DNA from: Halieaceae bacterium
GTDB taxonomy: Bacteria; Pseudomonadota; Gammaproteobacteria; Pseudomonadales; Halieaceae
Direction of reading: 5' to 3'
Length of the DNA: 64,000 nucleotides
Assembly: GCA_902631395.1 (NCBI GenBank)
Contig: CACOYM010000003.1
Span: forward strand, 62,001 to 126,000
Shown: in pieces, positions 51,891 to 61,784 of the stretch
Position numbering within the stretch: position 1 is the stretch's first letter
How the letters are laid out: each line of letters begins with the position of its first letter
Program-made: the position numbers and the translations under genes
Notes under the pieces: model-generated
Seen by the model: only the letters and a program-made list of their open reading frames with translations
Databases searched by the model: none
Told to the model about the DNA's origin: nothing

Positions 51891-54305
51891 ATGGGGGCAG
51901 TGCATATTGATAATAACGGGGCGCCGATGATTGTCGCGCTACCCGATGGGGGAGACGTGGTTGCCATGGGTGACGTGCGCAGCAGCCGCGCACGTGCCAT
52001 TCGCGATCAACATTACTCCCGGAATGTGACTTTCAGTCCCAAGGTGTTTATTCCGGTCACGCAGCTGTGCAGGGATGTCTGTCACTACTGCACGTTTGCC
52101 AAGACACCTTCTCGGCTGCATGCGTTGTATCTCGAGCTAGATGACATCCTTGCCACGGTGCGAGAAGGGGCGGAAGCTGGGTGCCGCGAGGTATTGCTGA
52201 CGCTGGGCGAGAAACCTGAGCTACGCTACCGCGCGGCGCGCGAGTGGCTCGAATCCCGCGGTCATTGCAGCACGGTCGATTACGTCGCCGCAGTGGCGCA
52301 GCGCATTCTCGAAGAAACTGGCCTGCTTCCTCATATCAACGCGGGCACACTGAGTCGGAGCGAGCTGCGACAACTCCGTTCGGTTTCGGCGTCTATGGGA
52401 TTGATGTTGGAAAGTGGCGCGCCTCGGTTGTGTCAGCGAGGCGGCCCGCATTTTGGCTCGCCTGATAAAAAGCCGTTCCGCCGGTGGCTGACACTGGCGC
52501 GAGCCGGCGCTTTGCGTGTACCGATGACAACCGGACTGCTGGTGGGAATTGGCGAGACGAGAGAGGAGCGGCTTCGTGACTTGGAGGATATTCGGCGTTT
52601 GCATGAGCGTTATGGGCACATTCAGGAAGTGATTATCCAGAACTTTTGCCCCAAGCCCGGGACGCTGATGGCCGAGGCAGATCAGGCCAGTCTGAAGGAA
52701 TTGCTGTGGACGGTAGTGCAGGCCCGTTTGCTCCTACCGCCGGAGATAAGCATTCAGGCTCCTCCGAATCTCAGCCCTGGCCAGCTCGGTCAGTTGATTG
52801 ATGCAGGCATTAACGATTGGGGTGGCGTGTCGCCAGTGACACCGGATTATGTGAACCCTGAGGCGCCTTGGCCGAGTCTTAATGCACTGCGTGCTGCTAC
52901 GCAGGCCAAGGACAAGCGCCTTGTGTCAAGGCTCACGGTGTATCCGCAGTATCTGCAATCCCCTGAATGGGTCGATTCTCGGGTGCGACGATATGTTCTG
53001 CAGTGGGCAGATGCTGAAGGCTTCGTGCGCGGTGACGATTGGCGTGCCGGTGTGTCCACCCGTCCGCCAGCACAATTAAAAAAACCGCTCGGGCGAGTCG
53101 ATACCGGCATTGCCGGTATACTGGATGCTTGCCTGCGCGATCAGGCGATTGACGAGACGGCGACACTGGCCCTCTTTAGTGCCCGCGATGCTGACATGGA
53201 GGCTGTGTGCCAGGCCGCTGACGAGCTGCGACAAAGTCAGGTAGGTGATGCCGTCACGTATGTGGTGAATCGCAACATCAATTACACCAACGTTTGTCAG
53301 TACAGCTGCCGCTTTTGTGCTTTCTCCAAGGGAGGGGGTGAAGTGGCGGCGGATCGCGCGGCTTACGATCTAGACGCCGAAGAGTTACATAGCAGGGTCA
53401 TTGAGGCCGCCGAGATGGGCGCGACGGAGGTTTGTTTGCAGGGTGGGATTCACCCTGATTATACCGGACAAACCTATGTCGATATTGTGCAAACCGTTAG
53501 ACGGGCTGCGCCGCGAATGCACATTCACGCTTTTTCACCCCTTGAGATCGATCAGGGCGCTAAGACCCTAGGCATGCCCGTCGATGAATATCTCGGACTG
53601 TTAAAGACGTCGGGATTAGACTCGTTACCGGGTACAGCGGCTGAGGTGCTTGATGCCGGCGTGCGGCGCGTTTTGTGTCCTGATAAGGTCTCGACAGATC
53701 GATGGTTGGAGATTATGGCTGCGGCTCATAAGCAGGGATTGTTCAGCACTGCCACGATTATGTTTGGGCATGTGGACAGCCCTGCTGCCTGGGTGCGTCA
53801 TTGGCGGCGAATTATTGCATTACAAGAACAGACTGGTGGTTTCAGCGAGGTGGTGCCGCTGCCATTTGTGGCGGCGGGTGCGCCGATCTTTCGTAAGGGG
53901 GAGGCTAGGCCCGGGCCCACTTGGCGCGAGGCGCGCTTGATGCACGCAGTGACTCGTCTGATTGTAGGGCGGGTGATTCCTAATGTGCAGGCTTCGTGGG
54001 TTAAGCTGGGGCACCAAGGCGCAATTGAGATGCTCTCGGCAGGCGCAAACGACTTGGGTGGGGTGCTCATCAATGAGAGTATTACGCGCGCAGCGGGGGC
54101 GGCGCATGGTCAGATGTGGTCGGGTAAGGAAATGCGCGCTGCAATTAGCGGCTGCGGTCGTCATCCGCAGCAGCGCAATACCCGTTACGAGCCGGTGGAG
54201 GTGAGTATGCCAAGTTCACTAGCAACCATACCGCTGCATTGGGTCACTCCCACTCCTACACCGGCGGGACGGCGCGCAACGCCAAAAAATCGCGCTGTCA
54301 TTTGA
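51891..54305 (+). CDS. fbiC: Bifunctional FO synthase (CofG-CofH fusion, FbiC-like)
   Basis: A ~804-residue fusion of two radical SAM enzymes that makes the deazaflavin FO from a flavin-pathway pyrimidine and tyrosine. The CofG half has its [4Fe-4S] Cys at 60, 64 and 67 (CRDVCHYC) with KPSRL-type context; the CofH half has Cys at 469, 473 and 476 (CQYSCRFC). Single-chain FO synthases are typical of actinobacteria, so transfer from such a source is plausible. It ends the F420 operon. ATG 51891 has GGGG upstream; GTG 51885 is an alternative. Confidence 0.94.
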   Translation: MGAVHIDNNGAPMIVALPDGGDVVAMGDVRSSRARAIRDQHYSRNVTFSPKVFIPVTQLCRDVCHYCTFAKTPSRLHALYLELDDILATVREGAEAGCREVLLTLGEKPELRYRAAREWLESRGHCSTVDYVAAVAQRILEETGLLPHINAGTLSRSELRQLRSVSASMGLMLESGAPRLCQRGGPHFGSPDKKPFRRWLTLARAGALRVPMTTGLLVGIGETREERLRDLEDIRRLHERYGHIQEVIIQNFCPKPGTLMAEADQASLKELLWTVVQARLLLPPEISIQAPPNLSPGQLGQLIDAGINDWGGVSPVTPDYVNPEAPWPSLNALRAATQAKDKRLVSRLTVYPQYLQSPEWVDSRVRRYVLQWADAEGFVRGDDWRAGVSTRPPAQLKKPLGRVDTGIAGILDACLRDQAIDETATLALFSARDADMEAVCQAADELRQSQVGDAVTYVVNRNINYTNVCQYSCRFCAFSKGGGEVAADRAAYDLDAEELHSRVIEAAEMGATEVCLQGGIHPDYTGQTYVDIVQTVRRAAPRMHIHAFSPLEIDQGAKTLGMPVDEYLGLLKTSGLDSLPGTAAEVLDAGVRRVLCPDKVSTDRWLEIMAAAHKQGLFSTATIMFGHVDSPAAWVRHWRRIIALQEQTGGFSEVVPLPFVAAGAPIFRKGEARPGPTWREARLMHAVTRLIVGRVIPNVQASWVKLGHQGAIEMLSAGANDLGGVLINESITRAAGAAHGQMWSGKEMRAAISGCGRHPQQRNTRYEPVEVSMPSSLATIPLHWVTPTPTPAGRRATPKNRAVI

Positions 54306-54450
54306 TCTATGGGGCTTGACCCTTTTTGGGGAATCTGGCTTGCTAGCAACAAGCAAGGTAACTCGGCATTGCCTGCGGTTGCGATGAAAAGGCCGCACTA
54401 AAATAACATCGCTAATCGACATTGCGTTTTGCTGAGTAGAGGGGACAGAC

Positions 54451-54921
54451 ATGGGCGATGAGTTGGCGGTTCGCATCGATCGACTTGAGTCGAGGTATGA
54501 GATCGAAGCGCTCGTAAGTAACTATTGCCATGGTTTCGACAAACGAGATTTTGCCCGCTTCCTGTCCATCTGGTGGGAGGAGTGCATTTGGAAAATCGGT
54601 CCCCCTTTTGGTAATTTCAGTGGGCACGACGGTATCCACAAAGCCATTCATCAAGTGCTGTGGCCTGCTTGGGCGCAATCGCAGCATGTTACGTCTAATT
54701 TGGTGCTGGAGTTCAGTGACGCAGATGATGCAAAAGGTATTTGCGACGTGGACTGTATGGGATTGCTGACTGACAGTGCTGAGGCGACTTTCGTCGGCGC
54801 GACTTACAAAGATCGTTACCAGCGTCGTGACGGCTGCTGGAAGATTCTCGAGAGGGAAGTCTCCATCCACTACTTCAATCCCTTCCCAGGTACGACATTG
54901 AGTGCTCCGGAGGCCAAATAA
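54451..54921 (+). CDS. SnoaL-like (NTF2-fold) protein
   Basis: A 156-residue cytoplasmic NTF2-like protein. It opens with a helix (RIDRLESRYEIEALVSNYCHGFDKRDF), then WEECIWKIGPPFGNFSGHDGI and a beta sheet with FVGATYKDRYQRRDGCWKILEREVSIHYFNPF. This is the layout of SnoaL_4-type proteins, which include dehydratases and isomerases of terpenoid and steroid metabolism. It has AGGGGAC upstream of ATG, 145 bases after fbiC, and precedes a TonB receptor. Substrate unknown. Confidence 0.8.
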   Translation: MGDELAVRIDRLESRYEIEALVSNYCHGFDKRDFARFLSIWWEECIWKIGPPFGNFSGHDGIHKAIHQVLWPAWAQSQHVTSNLVLEFSDADDAKGICDVDCMGLLTDSAEATFVGATYKDRYQRRDGCWKILEREVSIHYFNPFPGTTLSAPEAK

Positions 54922-55006
54922 TATTTAGAAGCCAATACGAGTTGCGGCGGCGGGTTCGACGGGCTGCCAAAGCGACTCACCCATTCAAAAAAAAGAGGTT
55001 TTTGCC

Positions 55007-57244
55007 ATGAGAGAAATTTTAAGTAAACGGTTATTAAGTGCAGCGGTGCTGGCCGCCTCGACGGCGTTGCCCGTCGCGCCGGTGTTTGCGCAGAGTGGCG
55101 TTCTGGAGGAGGTGGTCGTCACCTCAAGGAAGCGAACGGAAAACCTCCAAGACGTTGGCTTTGCTGTCAGCGCATTGACCAGGAGCGAAATTGAAGGTCA
55201 GTTTGCGCGAGATATCACTGATCTCGCGAATATATCGCCCAATATTGTGATCGACGATACTGCCCAGGGCCCCGGAGGCGTGGCAGCCATCTTCATCCGC
55301 GGTATTGGCGTTGCCGACGTTGAGAAGAACTTCGATCCGGCGGTAGCAGTCGTAGTCGATAATATGTTTATTGGCTCAAACGCGGGCAGTTTGTTGCGCA
55401 GCATTGATCTTGAAAGCATGGAGGTTCTGCGTGGGCCGCAGGGTACGTTGTTCGGACGGAACACGATTGGTGGCGCGATCAACATCACTCGCTCACGGCC
55501 GACCGGTGAGCTGGGCGGCAAGCTGCGTGTAGGCTATGAGAAATATGACACCTTCTATACCGATGGTATTTTCAACTTCGGCGTAACCGACAACCTCGCA
55601 GTAAAATTATCCGTAGCAAAACGCGATCAGCAAGAAGGCTATTACGATAACGACTACGTCGGTCGCGATGTAGGCCGCAACGATTACCAGTCATTCGGTT
55701 TCAATGCTCTGTGGGCCCCAACAGATTCGCTTGAGATCGAATATACCGGGCAGTTCGAGGATACCGACCAAGACACTCCGCCGCTGTTGAATACGGGGCA
55801 AAATCGCCACCTGTTCTGCTCGGCCTATGGTTATTGCTCGCCGAGTCAGGACTCGACCATTACGGGCAGTCGTTACAAGACGGCAAATGTGGGTTACATA
55901 CCGCCCGACCCCGGTGGCGCTGCTTTTGCGGCCTCATCACCTGATCAGGCCCGAGAGGCGGAAATGCTAGCAACCTTCGATGCTGACACGCATATAATTG
56001 AGGCGCGTTGGCAGGCAACGGATTCCATCAAGATCGACTACATCTTCGGCTCTTATGAATCTGATGAGACGATTATTTCGAACTGGGACGGCACGCCCGA
56101 ATTCCTCTACGGTACTGACAGGCCGGCTACTTATGAGCAGACCACCCATGAGATTCGCCTTTCGTGGGATAACGGCGGTTCGATCAATGCGGTTGTGGGC
56201 GGCTACTTATGGGATTCAGAGTATGAGATCCCGCTCCGCAGTTGGGTTGGATTTGTTGTGCCAGGCACTATCCTGGACCTGCTGCAAAACTCTCGTCAGG
56301 AAAGTGAGTCTCAGGCCGTGTTTGCCGACGTCGACTGGCGTGTCTCTGACAACCTGACGCTGAACTTTGGCGGTCGTTACACCAAGGACGATAAAGAGAC
56401 CTTCCAGACCGGCATGGTGAACGCGACGAACGAAGAGTCTTGGAGTGAGTTCACTCCCAGAGCTGGGCTCCGCTACCAGTTCTCCGACAGCCTAATGGCA
56501 TTTGCAACTTACTCCACGGGCTACCGGGCAGGTGGTTTTAACGGCCGCGTTAATTCGGTAGAGGAGGCTACGCAGCCCTACGACCCCGAGACGGTCAACA
56601 ACTTCGAAGTTGGTATCAAGTCAGAGTGGATGGACAGCCGTCTCCGATTCAACGCGTCCTACTTTGTCATGGATTACGAGGACAAGCAGGAGGAACTGCA
56701 GTTGCCGTCCGATACTGGTACCGGCCAGAAAACTGTGGTGACCAATGCTTCCGAGGCGACAATACAAGGACTCGAACTCGAACTGCAGGCGCTGATTGGT
56801 GAAGGGCTGTCCATCCGGGCAAATGTGGGGTGGCTCGATACGGAGTACGACAATTTTCAGTACACCGATGCCGTTTCTTCAGAGACAGTGGACCTCAGCT
56901 ATCTTGAGTTCCGCCGGGCGCCAGACATGACGGCGACAATCGATGCCACTTATGAGTGGGACACTGCATATGGCCGTGCCTGGATTCGCGGTGCGTATCA
57001 CTACCTAGGTGAGCACTGGGTTAATGTGACGAATTCACCAGAGCTTGAGAACGATGATCAGGGTTTGCTGGACGCATCTGTGAACTTCGAGATGAGCAAT
57101 TGGCGCTTCGCTCTGTTCGGCCGAAATCTGTCGGATGAAGATGGTTACACCCATGGCTACGACGTGGCAGGACTCTGGTCTTATGCGGCGGTCAGAGCGC
57201 CACGTACCTTTGGTGTTGAGGCCATTTATGAGTTCGGCAACTGA
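55007..57244 (+). CDS. TonB-dependent outer-membrane receptor
   Basis: A 745-residue receptor. Residues 1-28 form a signal peptide ending VFA, followed at once by a TonB-box-like LEEVVVTSRKR. The plug domain has DITDLANISPNIVI, FIRGIGVADVEKNFDPAVAVVVD and VLRGPQGTLFGRNTIGGAINI; the rest is a beta barrel with repeated aromatic strands and SFGFNAL, YSTGYRAGGFNGRV and LGEHWVN. An extracellular loop holds a CSAYGYC pair. Homologues take up siderophores or complex organic carbon; its oxidative neighbours favour the latter. A terminator follows. Confidence 0.93.
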   Translation: MREILSKRLLSAAVLAASTALPVAPVFAQSGVLEEVVVTSRKRTENLQDVGFAVSALTRSEIEGQFARDITDLANISPNIVIDDTAQGPGGVAAIFIRGIGVADVEKNFDPAVAVVVDNMFIGSNAGSLLRSIDLESMEVLRGPQGTLFGRNTIGGAINITRSRPTGELGGKLRVGYEKYDTFYTDGIFNFGVTDNLAVKLSVAKRDQQEGYYDNDYVGRDVGRNDYQSFGFNALWAPTDSLEIEYTGQFEDTDQDTPPLLNTGQNRHLFCSAYGYCSPSQDSTITGSRYKTANVGYIPPDPGGAAFAASSPDQAREAEMLATFDADTHIIEARWQATDSIKIDYIFGSYESDETIISNWDGTPEFLYGTDRPATYEQTTHEIRLSWDNGGSINAVVGGYLWDSEYEIPLRSWVGFVVPGTILDLLQNSRQESESQAVFADVDWRVSDNLTLNFGGRYTKDDKETFQTGMVNATNEESWSEFTPRAGLRYQFSDSLMAFATYSTGYRAGGFNGRVNSVEEATQPYDPETVNNFEVGIKSEWMDSRLRFNASYFVMDYEDKQEELQLPSDTGTGQKTVVTNASEATIQGLELELQALIGEGLSIRANVGWLDTEYDNFQYTDAVSSETVDLSYLEFRRAPDMTATIDATYEWDTAYGRAWIRGAYHYLGEHWVNVTNSPELENDDQGLLDASVNFEMSNWRFALFGRNLSDEDGYTHGYDVAGLWSYAAVRAPRTFGVEAIYEFGN

Positions 57245-57283
57245 GTGTTATTGCCGCTGACCGTGAAAAAAGAAGGTTGATTC

Positions 57284-57313
57284 GGGCCCGCTCTTGAGCG
57301 GGCCCAGATTTTT
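57284..57313 (+). terminator. Rho-independent terminator after the TonB receptor gene
   Basis: GGGCCCGC (57284-57291) and GCGGGCCC (57298-57305) form a perfect eight-base stem with a six-base loop, followed by AGATTTTT. It ends 12 bases before the next SDR gene, whose AAGGAGG lies just beyond, so the two genes may be separated or joined only by read-through. Confidence 0.75.
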
Positions 57314-57325
57314 AAGGAGGTAGAA

Positions 57326-58171
57326 GTGAGTCGACGGCTGGAAGGAAGGGTCGCGGTGATCACAGGTGCGGCTAGTGGTATTGGCGCGGCTACGGCAAAG
57401 ACTTTTATAGAGCAGGGGGCCCGTGTCGTGCTAGGAGACATTCAGGAGGATGCCGGCGCGAGTATTGCCGCAACGCTGGGTGGGGCAAGACACGCTATCT
57501 TTCGCCACTGTAATGTCACGGCGGAGGCTGAGGTAGAGGCCCTAGTAGAGGCAGCCGTATCCGAGTTTGGGCAGATCGATGTAATGTTTAATTGCGCAGG
57601 CATAGTGGGTGCTGTGGGGCCTATGTCGACGATGCCGGCTGACGAGTGGAAACTCACGATTGATATTATGGTCCATGGTGTTTTTTACGGCATGAAGCAC
57701 GCCAGCCGACACATGAAAGTGGCTGGTAAGGGTTCTATTATCAGCATGTCCAGCACCGCGGGTGTCATGGGAGGATTGGGTCCCCATGCCTATACCGCTG
57801 CGAAGCATGCAGTAGTGGGTATGACGAAAAACCTCGCGGCCGAGGTGGGTAGATTTGGCGTCCGAGTGAATTGTATTGCGCCCTCTGGTATGGCAACCCC
57901 TATGGTGGCAGACGTGATGACCGGGGACCATCAAAAACTGGATGAGACGATTGCGGCACTTGCCGACGCGTCGCCCTTGAAAGGGCGAGCGGGATTGGCA
58001 CAGGATGTGGCAAATGCTGCTATGTGGTTGGCCAGCGAGGAATCAGGCTACACCAGCGGCATGACGCTGACAGTGGATGCAGGCTATACAACCGGTTCTA
58101 GGGTAGAGCCGCCCGCCTTTGCCGAGTATCAGCCAATGATTCGTGAGGCCGGGCGCTCGGGCATCGACTGA
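57326..58171 (+). CDS. Short-chain dehydrogenase/reductase
   Basis: A 281-residue classical SDR. It has ITGAASGIGAATAKTFIEQG, LGDIQED with an acidic residue favouring NAD, FNCAGIVGAVGP, the catalytic Ser in SMSSTAGVMGG and YTAAKHAVVGM, then GMTLTVDAGY. A C-terminal tail (SRVEPPAFAEYQPMIREAG) extends beyond the usual end. It starts with GTG, preceded by a strong AAGGAGG. It is convergent with the PQQ dehydrogenase and may oxidise the same compound's alcohol. Confidence 0.88.
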   Translation: MSRRLEGRVAVITGAASGIGAATAKTFIEQGARVVLGDIQEDAGASIAATLGGARHAIFRHCNVTAEAEVEALVEAAVSEFGQIDVMFNCAGIVGAVGPMSTMPADEWKLTIDIMVHGVFYGMKHASRHMKVAGKGSIISMSSTAGVMGGLGPHAYTAAKHAVVGMTKNLAAEVGRFGVRVNCIAPSGMATPMVADVMTGDHQKLDETIAALADASPLKGRAGLAQDVANAAMWLASEESGYTSGMTLTVDAGYTTGSRVEPPAFAEYQPMIREAGRSGID

Positions 58172-58175
58172 TTAC

Positions 58176-60245
58176 TCAGTCGGGCAAACTGAAGACAAAC
58201 AGCCCCTGTCCGTCTGGGGGCTGATAAATATCAGGGAAGATAACCGCGGTCAGCGCCCGGAACACGCCAATACCTGCCGGTACGGCCACATACTGCTTCG
58301 TGTCAGCCTCGAAGGTTATAGGGTACCCATGCGCTGGCGCGGGCAAACGGGTAGACCAGCGAACCTCTCCTGTTTCGGTATCAAAGGCCTGAAAGCGACG
58401 ATCGAGATCGCCAATAAAGAGCAGCCCGCCGTCAGTCGATAGCGCGCCGCTCAGGAACAGCGCCTCCTGTTCGACGCGCCACTTTACTTCCATCGTGCGC
58501 ACATCAATCGCGAGCAGTGAACCGACTTTTCCCTCTTTACCGGGCATCGGATAGGTCGCTACATCGGCACCATAGCCACCACCACCCGGACCTAGATCCA
58601 CCTCTCGAGGTGTCATATCCGAGCACAGCTGGTGAACGGGCACGAACAGCAGATTATGGCTGGCATCGAAAGTGGCTGATTGCCAGTTGTGGCCACCGTA
58701 GATGCCCGGACAGGCTGTGTAAGTATCGCCAATGCCGGCGGTGGCTATGTCTTGTCTGTAGGTGAGTTCACCAGTGCTACGATCCACCTCGAAGATCGTT
58801 TGATCCATGGTGTCGAGAAGGTCAATGTAATCGCCTGTGGCGCGATTTAGCTTCCACAAGATGCCATCTTTACCCATGGTAAGTAGCGCCGGCGTGGTAT
58901 CAATGTCTGCCAGAATGCGTTCGAAGCCCACCTCCATGTCGATGGTCTCACCAGGGATATGCTGAAAATGCCAAACCAATTCTCCGGTCTTAGGGCGCAG
59001 TGCAAGGGTAGAATTGGTGTAAAGAGCCGCGTCATCCACTGACATCCCTCTGCTGGGGGCAGCCCAAGGTTTGGGTTGAGATGTGCCAAAGTATACGAGG
59101 TCCAGATTAGGGTCGTAAGAGCCCGCGATCCAGACGTCGCCACCGCCACGCCTGTCGGGGTCTACATCGCCCCAAGTGGCGTACTCGGGCGTGCCGGGCA
59201 GCGCCAGCGTCGAGGTGCGCCACAGCTCCTTACCCGTCTCGGGGTCATGGCCAGTGATAAAGCAACCAGACTGGGTAAAGAGCTCACAACCATTGATACC
59301 GCTTACCACAACGTCATTTGCCACAATGGGTCCGGCACTGTGCGTGAAAGCCTCGCGATAGTCGGCTTTTTGCGTGCGCCACAGTTGGCGTCCGGTCCGT
59401 GCATCAATGGCCACCAGCGCCGCGTCGTAGGTCGCGAGGAACAAGCGGTCCTGCCAGATCGCGATATTTCGCGTCGGACCGCCCAGCATTTTTGAGGCGG
59501 AAGGGAACGGGTACTGATATTCCCAAATGAGATCCCCTGACGCAGCATCAATAGCCTGAATCTTGTTATGCGGGTGCGTCAGAAACATTACTCCGTCTCT
59601 GACAAGTGGTGTGGGTTGATTGCTGCCGCTGTGCATGGCCATGGACCAGCTTAGGCTGAGTTGGCCGACGTTCTCCCCTGTGATCTGTGTCAGTGGGCTG
59701 TGACTGTGGCCGTCAGGCGTGCGACGCCAGTTCAGCCAGTCTTTTGGTGCCGGTGCATTAAGTTCTTCTGTGGTTACTGGGCGGAACAGATCAGCTGTCC
59801 GCATGATGTAGGTGCCCGCGTTGCGGGCCAGATCCATGACGCTGCTCGCGCCAGAGAACTCGACGGCGTCAGGTGTGTCGAGCTCGATAGTCTGGAGGTC
59901 AGTAACCGTTCTTTTGAGGCGTGCGTCGTCAGTGATAGAGGACTGGCTAATCACATATTCCGTTATGGCGGTGTGTTGCGCGACCGATAAGGAGCCGGAA
60001 GTACCGGGCGGCATTTCCTGTATTTGATAAGCCGACAGATCCGACGCAGTCTGATCAGACCACTTCTCGCTGAAAGCGGGTCCGGTCAGAGCAGAGCCGT
60101 GCGCGGAGCCTCTCAGTGTCGCCGAATGACAGGTCGCGCAGTGCTCAGCATACAGCGCCTCACCGGAATTTGCGCCCGACGTAGATGACGCGGACACAAT
60201 AAAACTCACACAAATTGATGACATAAGTTGCTTGCGCTTGCCCAT
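58176..60245 (-). CDS. PQQ-dependent dehydrogenase with N-terminal cytochrome c domain
   Basis: A ~689-residue periplasmic quinohaemoprotein. A signal peptide (ICVSFIVSASSTSGA) precedes a haem c domain with CATCH at 36-40 and the Met region MPPGTSGS. The rest is a PQQ eight-blade propeller with W-motifs (IDAASGDLIWEYQY, IDARTGRQLWRTQ, DPETGKELWRTS, LRPKTGELVWHF). Having cytochrome c in front, not behind, recalls polyvinyl-alcohol dehydrogenases rather than ethanol dehydrogenases. The usual adjacent Cys pair is not seen. The start at 60245 has GGGGGA upstream. No PQQ synthesis genes are in the window. Confidence 0.88.
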   Translation of the reverse strand: MGKRKQLMSSICVSFIVSASSTSGANSGEALYAEHCATCHSATLRGSAHGSALTGPAFSEKWSDQTASDLSAYQIQEMPPGTSGSLSVAQHTAITEYVISQSSITDDARLKRTVTDLQTIELDTPDAVEFSGASSVMDLARNAGTYIMRTADLFRPVTTEELNAPAPKDWLNWRRTPDGHSHSPLTQITGENVGQLSLSWSMAMHSGSNQPTPLVRDGVMFLTHPHNKIQAIDAASGDLIWEYQYPFPSASKMLGGPTRNIAIWQDRLFLATYDAALVAIDARTGRQLWRTQKADYREAFTHSAGPIVANDVVVSGINGCELFTQSGCFITGHDPETGKELWRTSTLALPGTPEYATWGDVDPDRRGGGDVWIAGSYDPNLDLVYFGTSQPKPWAAPSRGMSVDDAALYTNSTLALRPKTGELVWHFQHIPGETIDMEVGFERILADIDTTPALLTMGKDGILWKLNRATGDYIDLLDTMDQTIFEVDRSTGELTYRQDIATAGIGDTYTACPGIYGGHNWQSATFDASHNLLFVPVHQLCSDMTPREVDLGPGGGGYGADVATYPMPGKEGKVGSLLAIDVRTMEVKWRVEQEALFLSGALSTDGGLLFIGDLDRRFQAFDTETGEVRWSTRLPAPAHGYPITFEADTKQYVAVPAGIGVFRALTAVIFPDIYQPPDGQGLFVFSLPD

Positions 60246-60325
60246 GACAATCCCCCGGGTTGTCGTCGGTGCCGATCCTAGAGAACATCGGCGCATGTGC
60301 CGGCTTCCCGCTGTACGTCGCGGGG

Positions 60326-61618
60326 CTAGCTGGCCAAGAAGTGGCCGTATTTCTTAAGGGCTTTTTCTTTCATTGTCGGCGAATGATAGCTCGGGAACAA
60401 GGCGTCGTGGGCGGAATGATGCCGCAGCACAGCTTTGGCGACCGCTACTTTATGCACCTCTGTTGGCCCGTCCACGACGCCCAACTCCGGGATGTTCGCC
60501 CACATGGTCGCGAGAGGCGTCTCGTCTGAGCTGCCCAGGCTCCCGTGCAAGTGCATTGCACGAGATACAATCTCGACCAGTACCTTCGGTGTAGCCGCTT
60601 TAATGGCGGCGATCTCTTTGCGTACCTCTCGGTTGTACTCCTTATGTTTGTCGATTAGCCAGGCGGTGTAGAGAACATGCAGCCTGTACTGCATCATCAT
60701 CGTGTAGGCATCGGCGATCTTTTCTTGGGTCATTTGCTTATCGGCGAGCAATTCCCCTTTAGTGCGGCGGCTCAACGCGCGTTCACACATCATATCAATG
60801 GCCTTGCGGATGACGCCTACCGTTCGCATGGCGTGATGAACACGACCGCCACCGAGTCGGGTTTGTGCGACGAGAAAACCCTGTCCCTCATTGCCTAGCA
60901 GATTGTCTGCAGGAACGCGGCAATCCGTGAAGGAAATGTAGGCGTGGACGCCATCTCCTTGCTCAACATAGGGTCCGACTGCGGAGTTGCGGATGATTTC
61001 CATGCCTCGTGTACCTTGCTCAACAAGGAAGATCGAGGCCCCCTCATGGATTGGAACGCCTGCGTTGGTGACAACCATGACAAGTAAGAATTCTGAGAAT
61101 CGGGCATGTGAGGCAAACCACTTCTCTCCGTTGATGACCCAGTCGTCTCCATCGCGTGTTGCCGTGCACAAGAACTCACCGGGATCCGCACCGGCTTGCG
61201 GTTCGGTCATCGAATAGCATGAGGCGATCTCGGCATTGAGCAGGGGTTTAAGATATTTTTCTTTCTGCTCCGCGGTCCCGAACTTGGCAAGAATTTCCGC
61301 GTTACCGGAGTCAGGTGCCTGGCAGCCAAACACGCTCGGTCCAAAGCGGCTGCGCCCGAGGATCTCGTTCATCAGTCCCAGACTGACCTGACCGTATCCT
61401 TGGCCACCCAGCTCAGGCTCCAGATGGCAAGCCCACAGGCGCTTCTCCTTCACGATTTCGCGAAGCGGCGCCATCGCTGCGAAAGCTGGCGATTTGGGGT
61501 CCCAAGGGTCGCCCGGCTCACGGAAAACCAGATCCAAGGGTTCGATCTCTTCTCGGGTAAACTCGTCGATCCAGTCCAGTGACGCTTGAAAGTCAGAGTC
61601 TGTTTCAAATGACCACAC
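60326..61618 (-). CDS. Acyl-CoA dehydrogenase (ACAD10/11-like)
   Basis: A 430-residue acyl-CoA dehydrogenase. It has SMTEPQAGADPGEFLCTA, WVINGEKWFASHA, NLLGNEGQGFLVAQTRLGGGRVHHAMRTVG and the C-terminal VVDGPTEVHKVAVAK of the ACAD10/11 group. It starts with GTG at 61618, supported by a very good AGGAGGT. An APH-like gene downstream of the next SDR matches the kinase domain fused in eukaryotic ACAD10/11, so the set may handle hydroxyacyl-CoA together. Separated from the PQQ gene by 80 bases. Confidence 0.9.
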   Translation of the reverse strand: MWSFETDSDFQASLDWIDEFTREEIEPLDLVFREPGDPWDPKSPAFAAMAPLREIVKEKRLWACHLEPELGGQGYGQVSLGLMNEILGRSRFGPSVFGCQAPDSGNAEILAKFGTAEQKEKYLKPLLNAEIASCYSMTEPQAGADPGEFLCTATRDGDDWVINGEKWFASHARFSEFLLVMVVTNAGVPIHEGASIFLVEQGTRGMEIIRNSAVGPYVEQGDGVHAYISFTDCRVPADNLLGNEGQGFLVAQTRLGGGRVHHAMRTVGVIRKAIDMMCERALSRRTKGELLADKQMTQEKIADAYTMMMQYRLHVLYTAWLIDKHKEYNREVRKEIAAIKAATPKVLVEIVSRAMHLHGSLGSSDETPLATMWANIPELGVVDGPTEVHKVAVAKAVLRHHSAHDALFPSYHSPTMKEKALKKYGHFLAS

Positions 61619-61784
61619 GCCGCTACCTCCTGAGGGATTCGGGCTTAAAAAAGGAATCTGAGGCCGCGCACAGGCTTGCCAAATCAGGTCGACAGTTTAG
61701 ACTTGCTAGACGCAAACAAGCAACGAAACCGATAAGAAAGTCAGAGATTTGCGGCGCTTCGCGGGCGTAAAACTGGGAGTTTAA

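Noticed and set aside
57284-57313. Hairpin as a riboswitch for the SDR gene
   Set aside because: It is a simple eight-base stem with a T-run, fully explained as a terminator.
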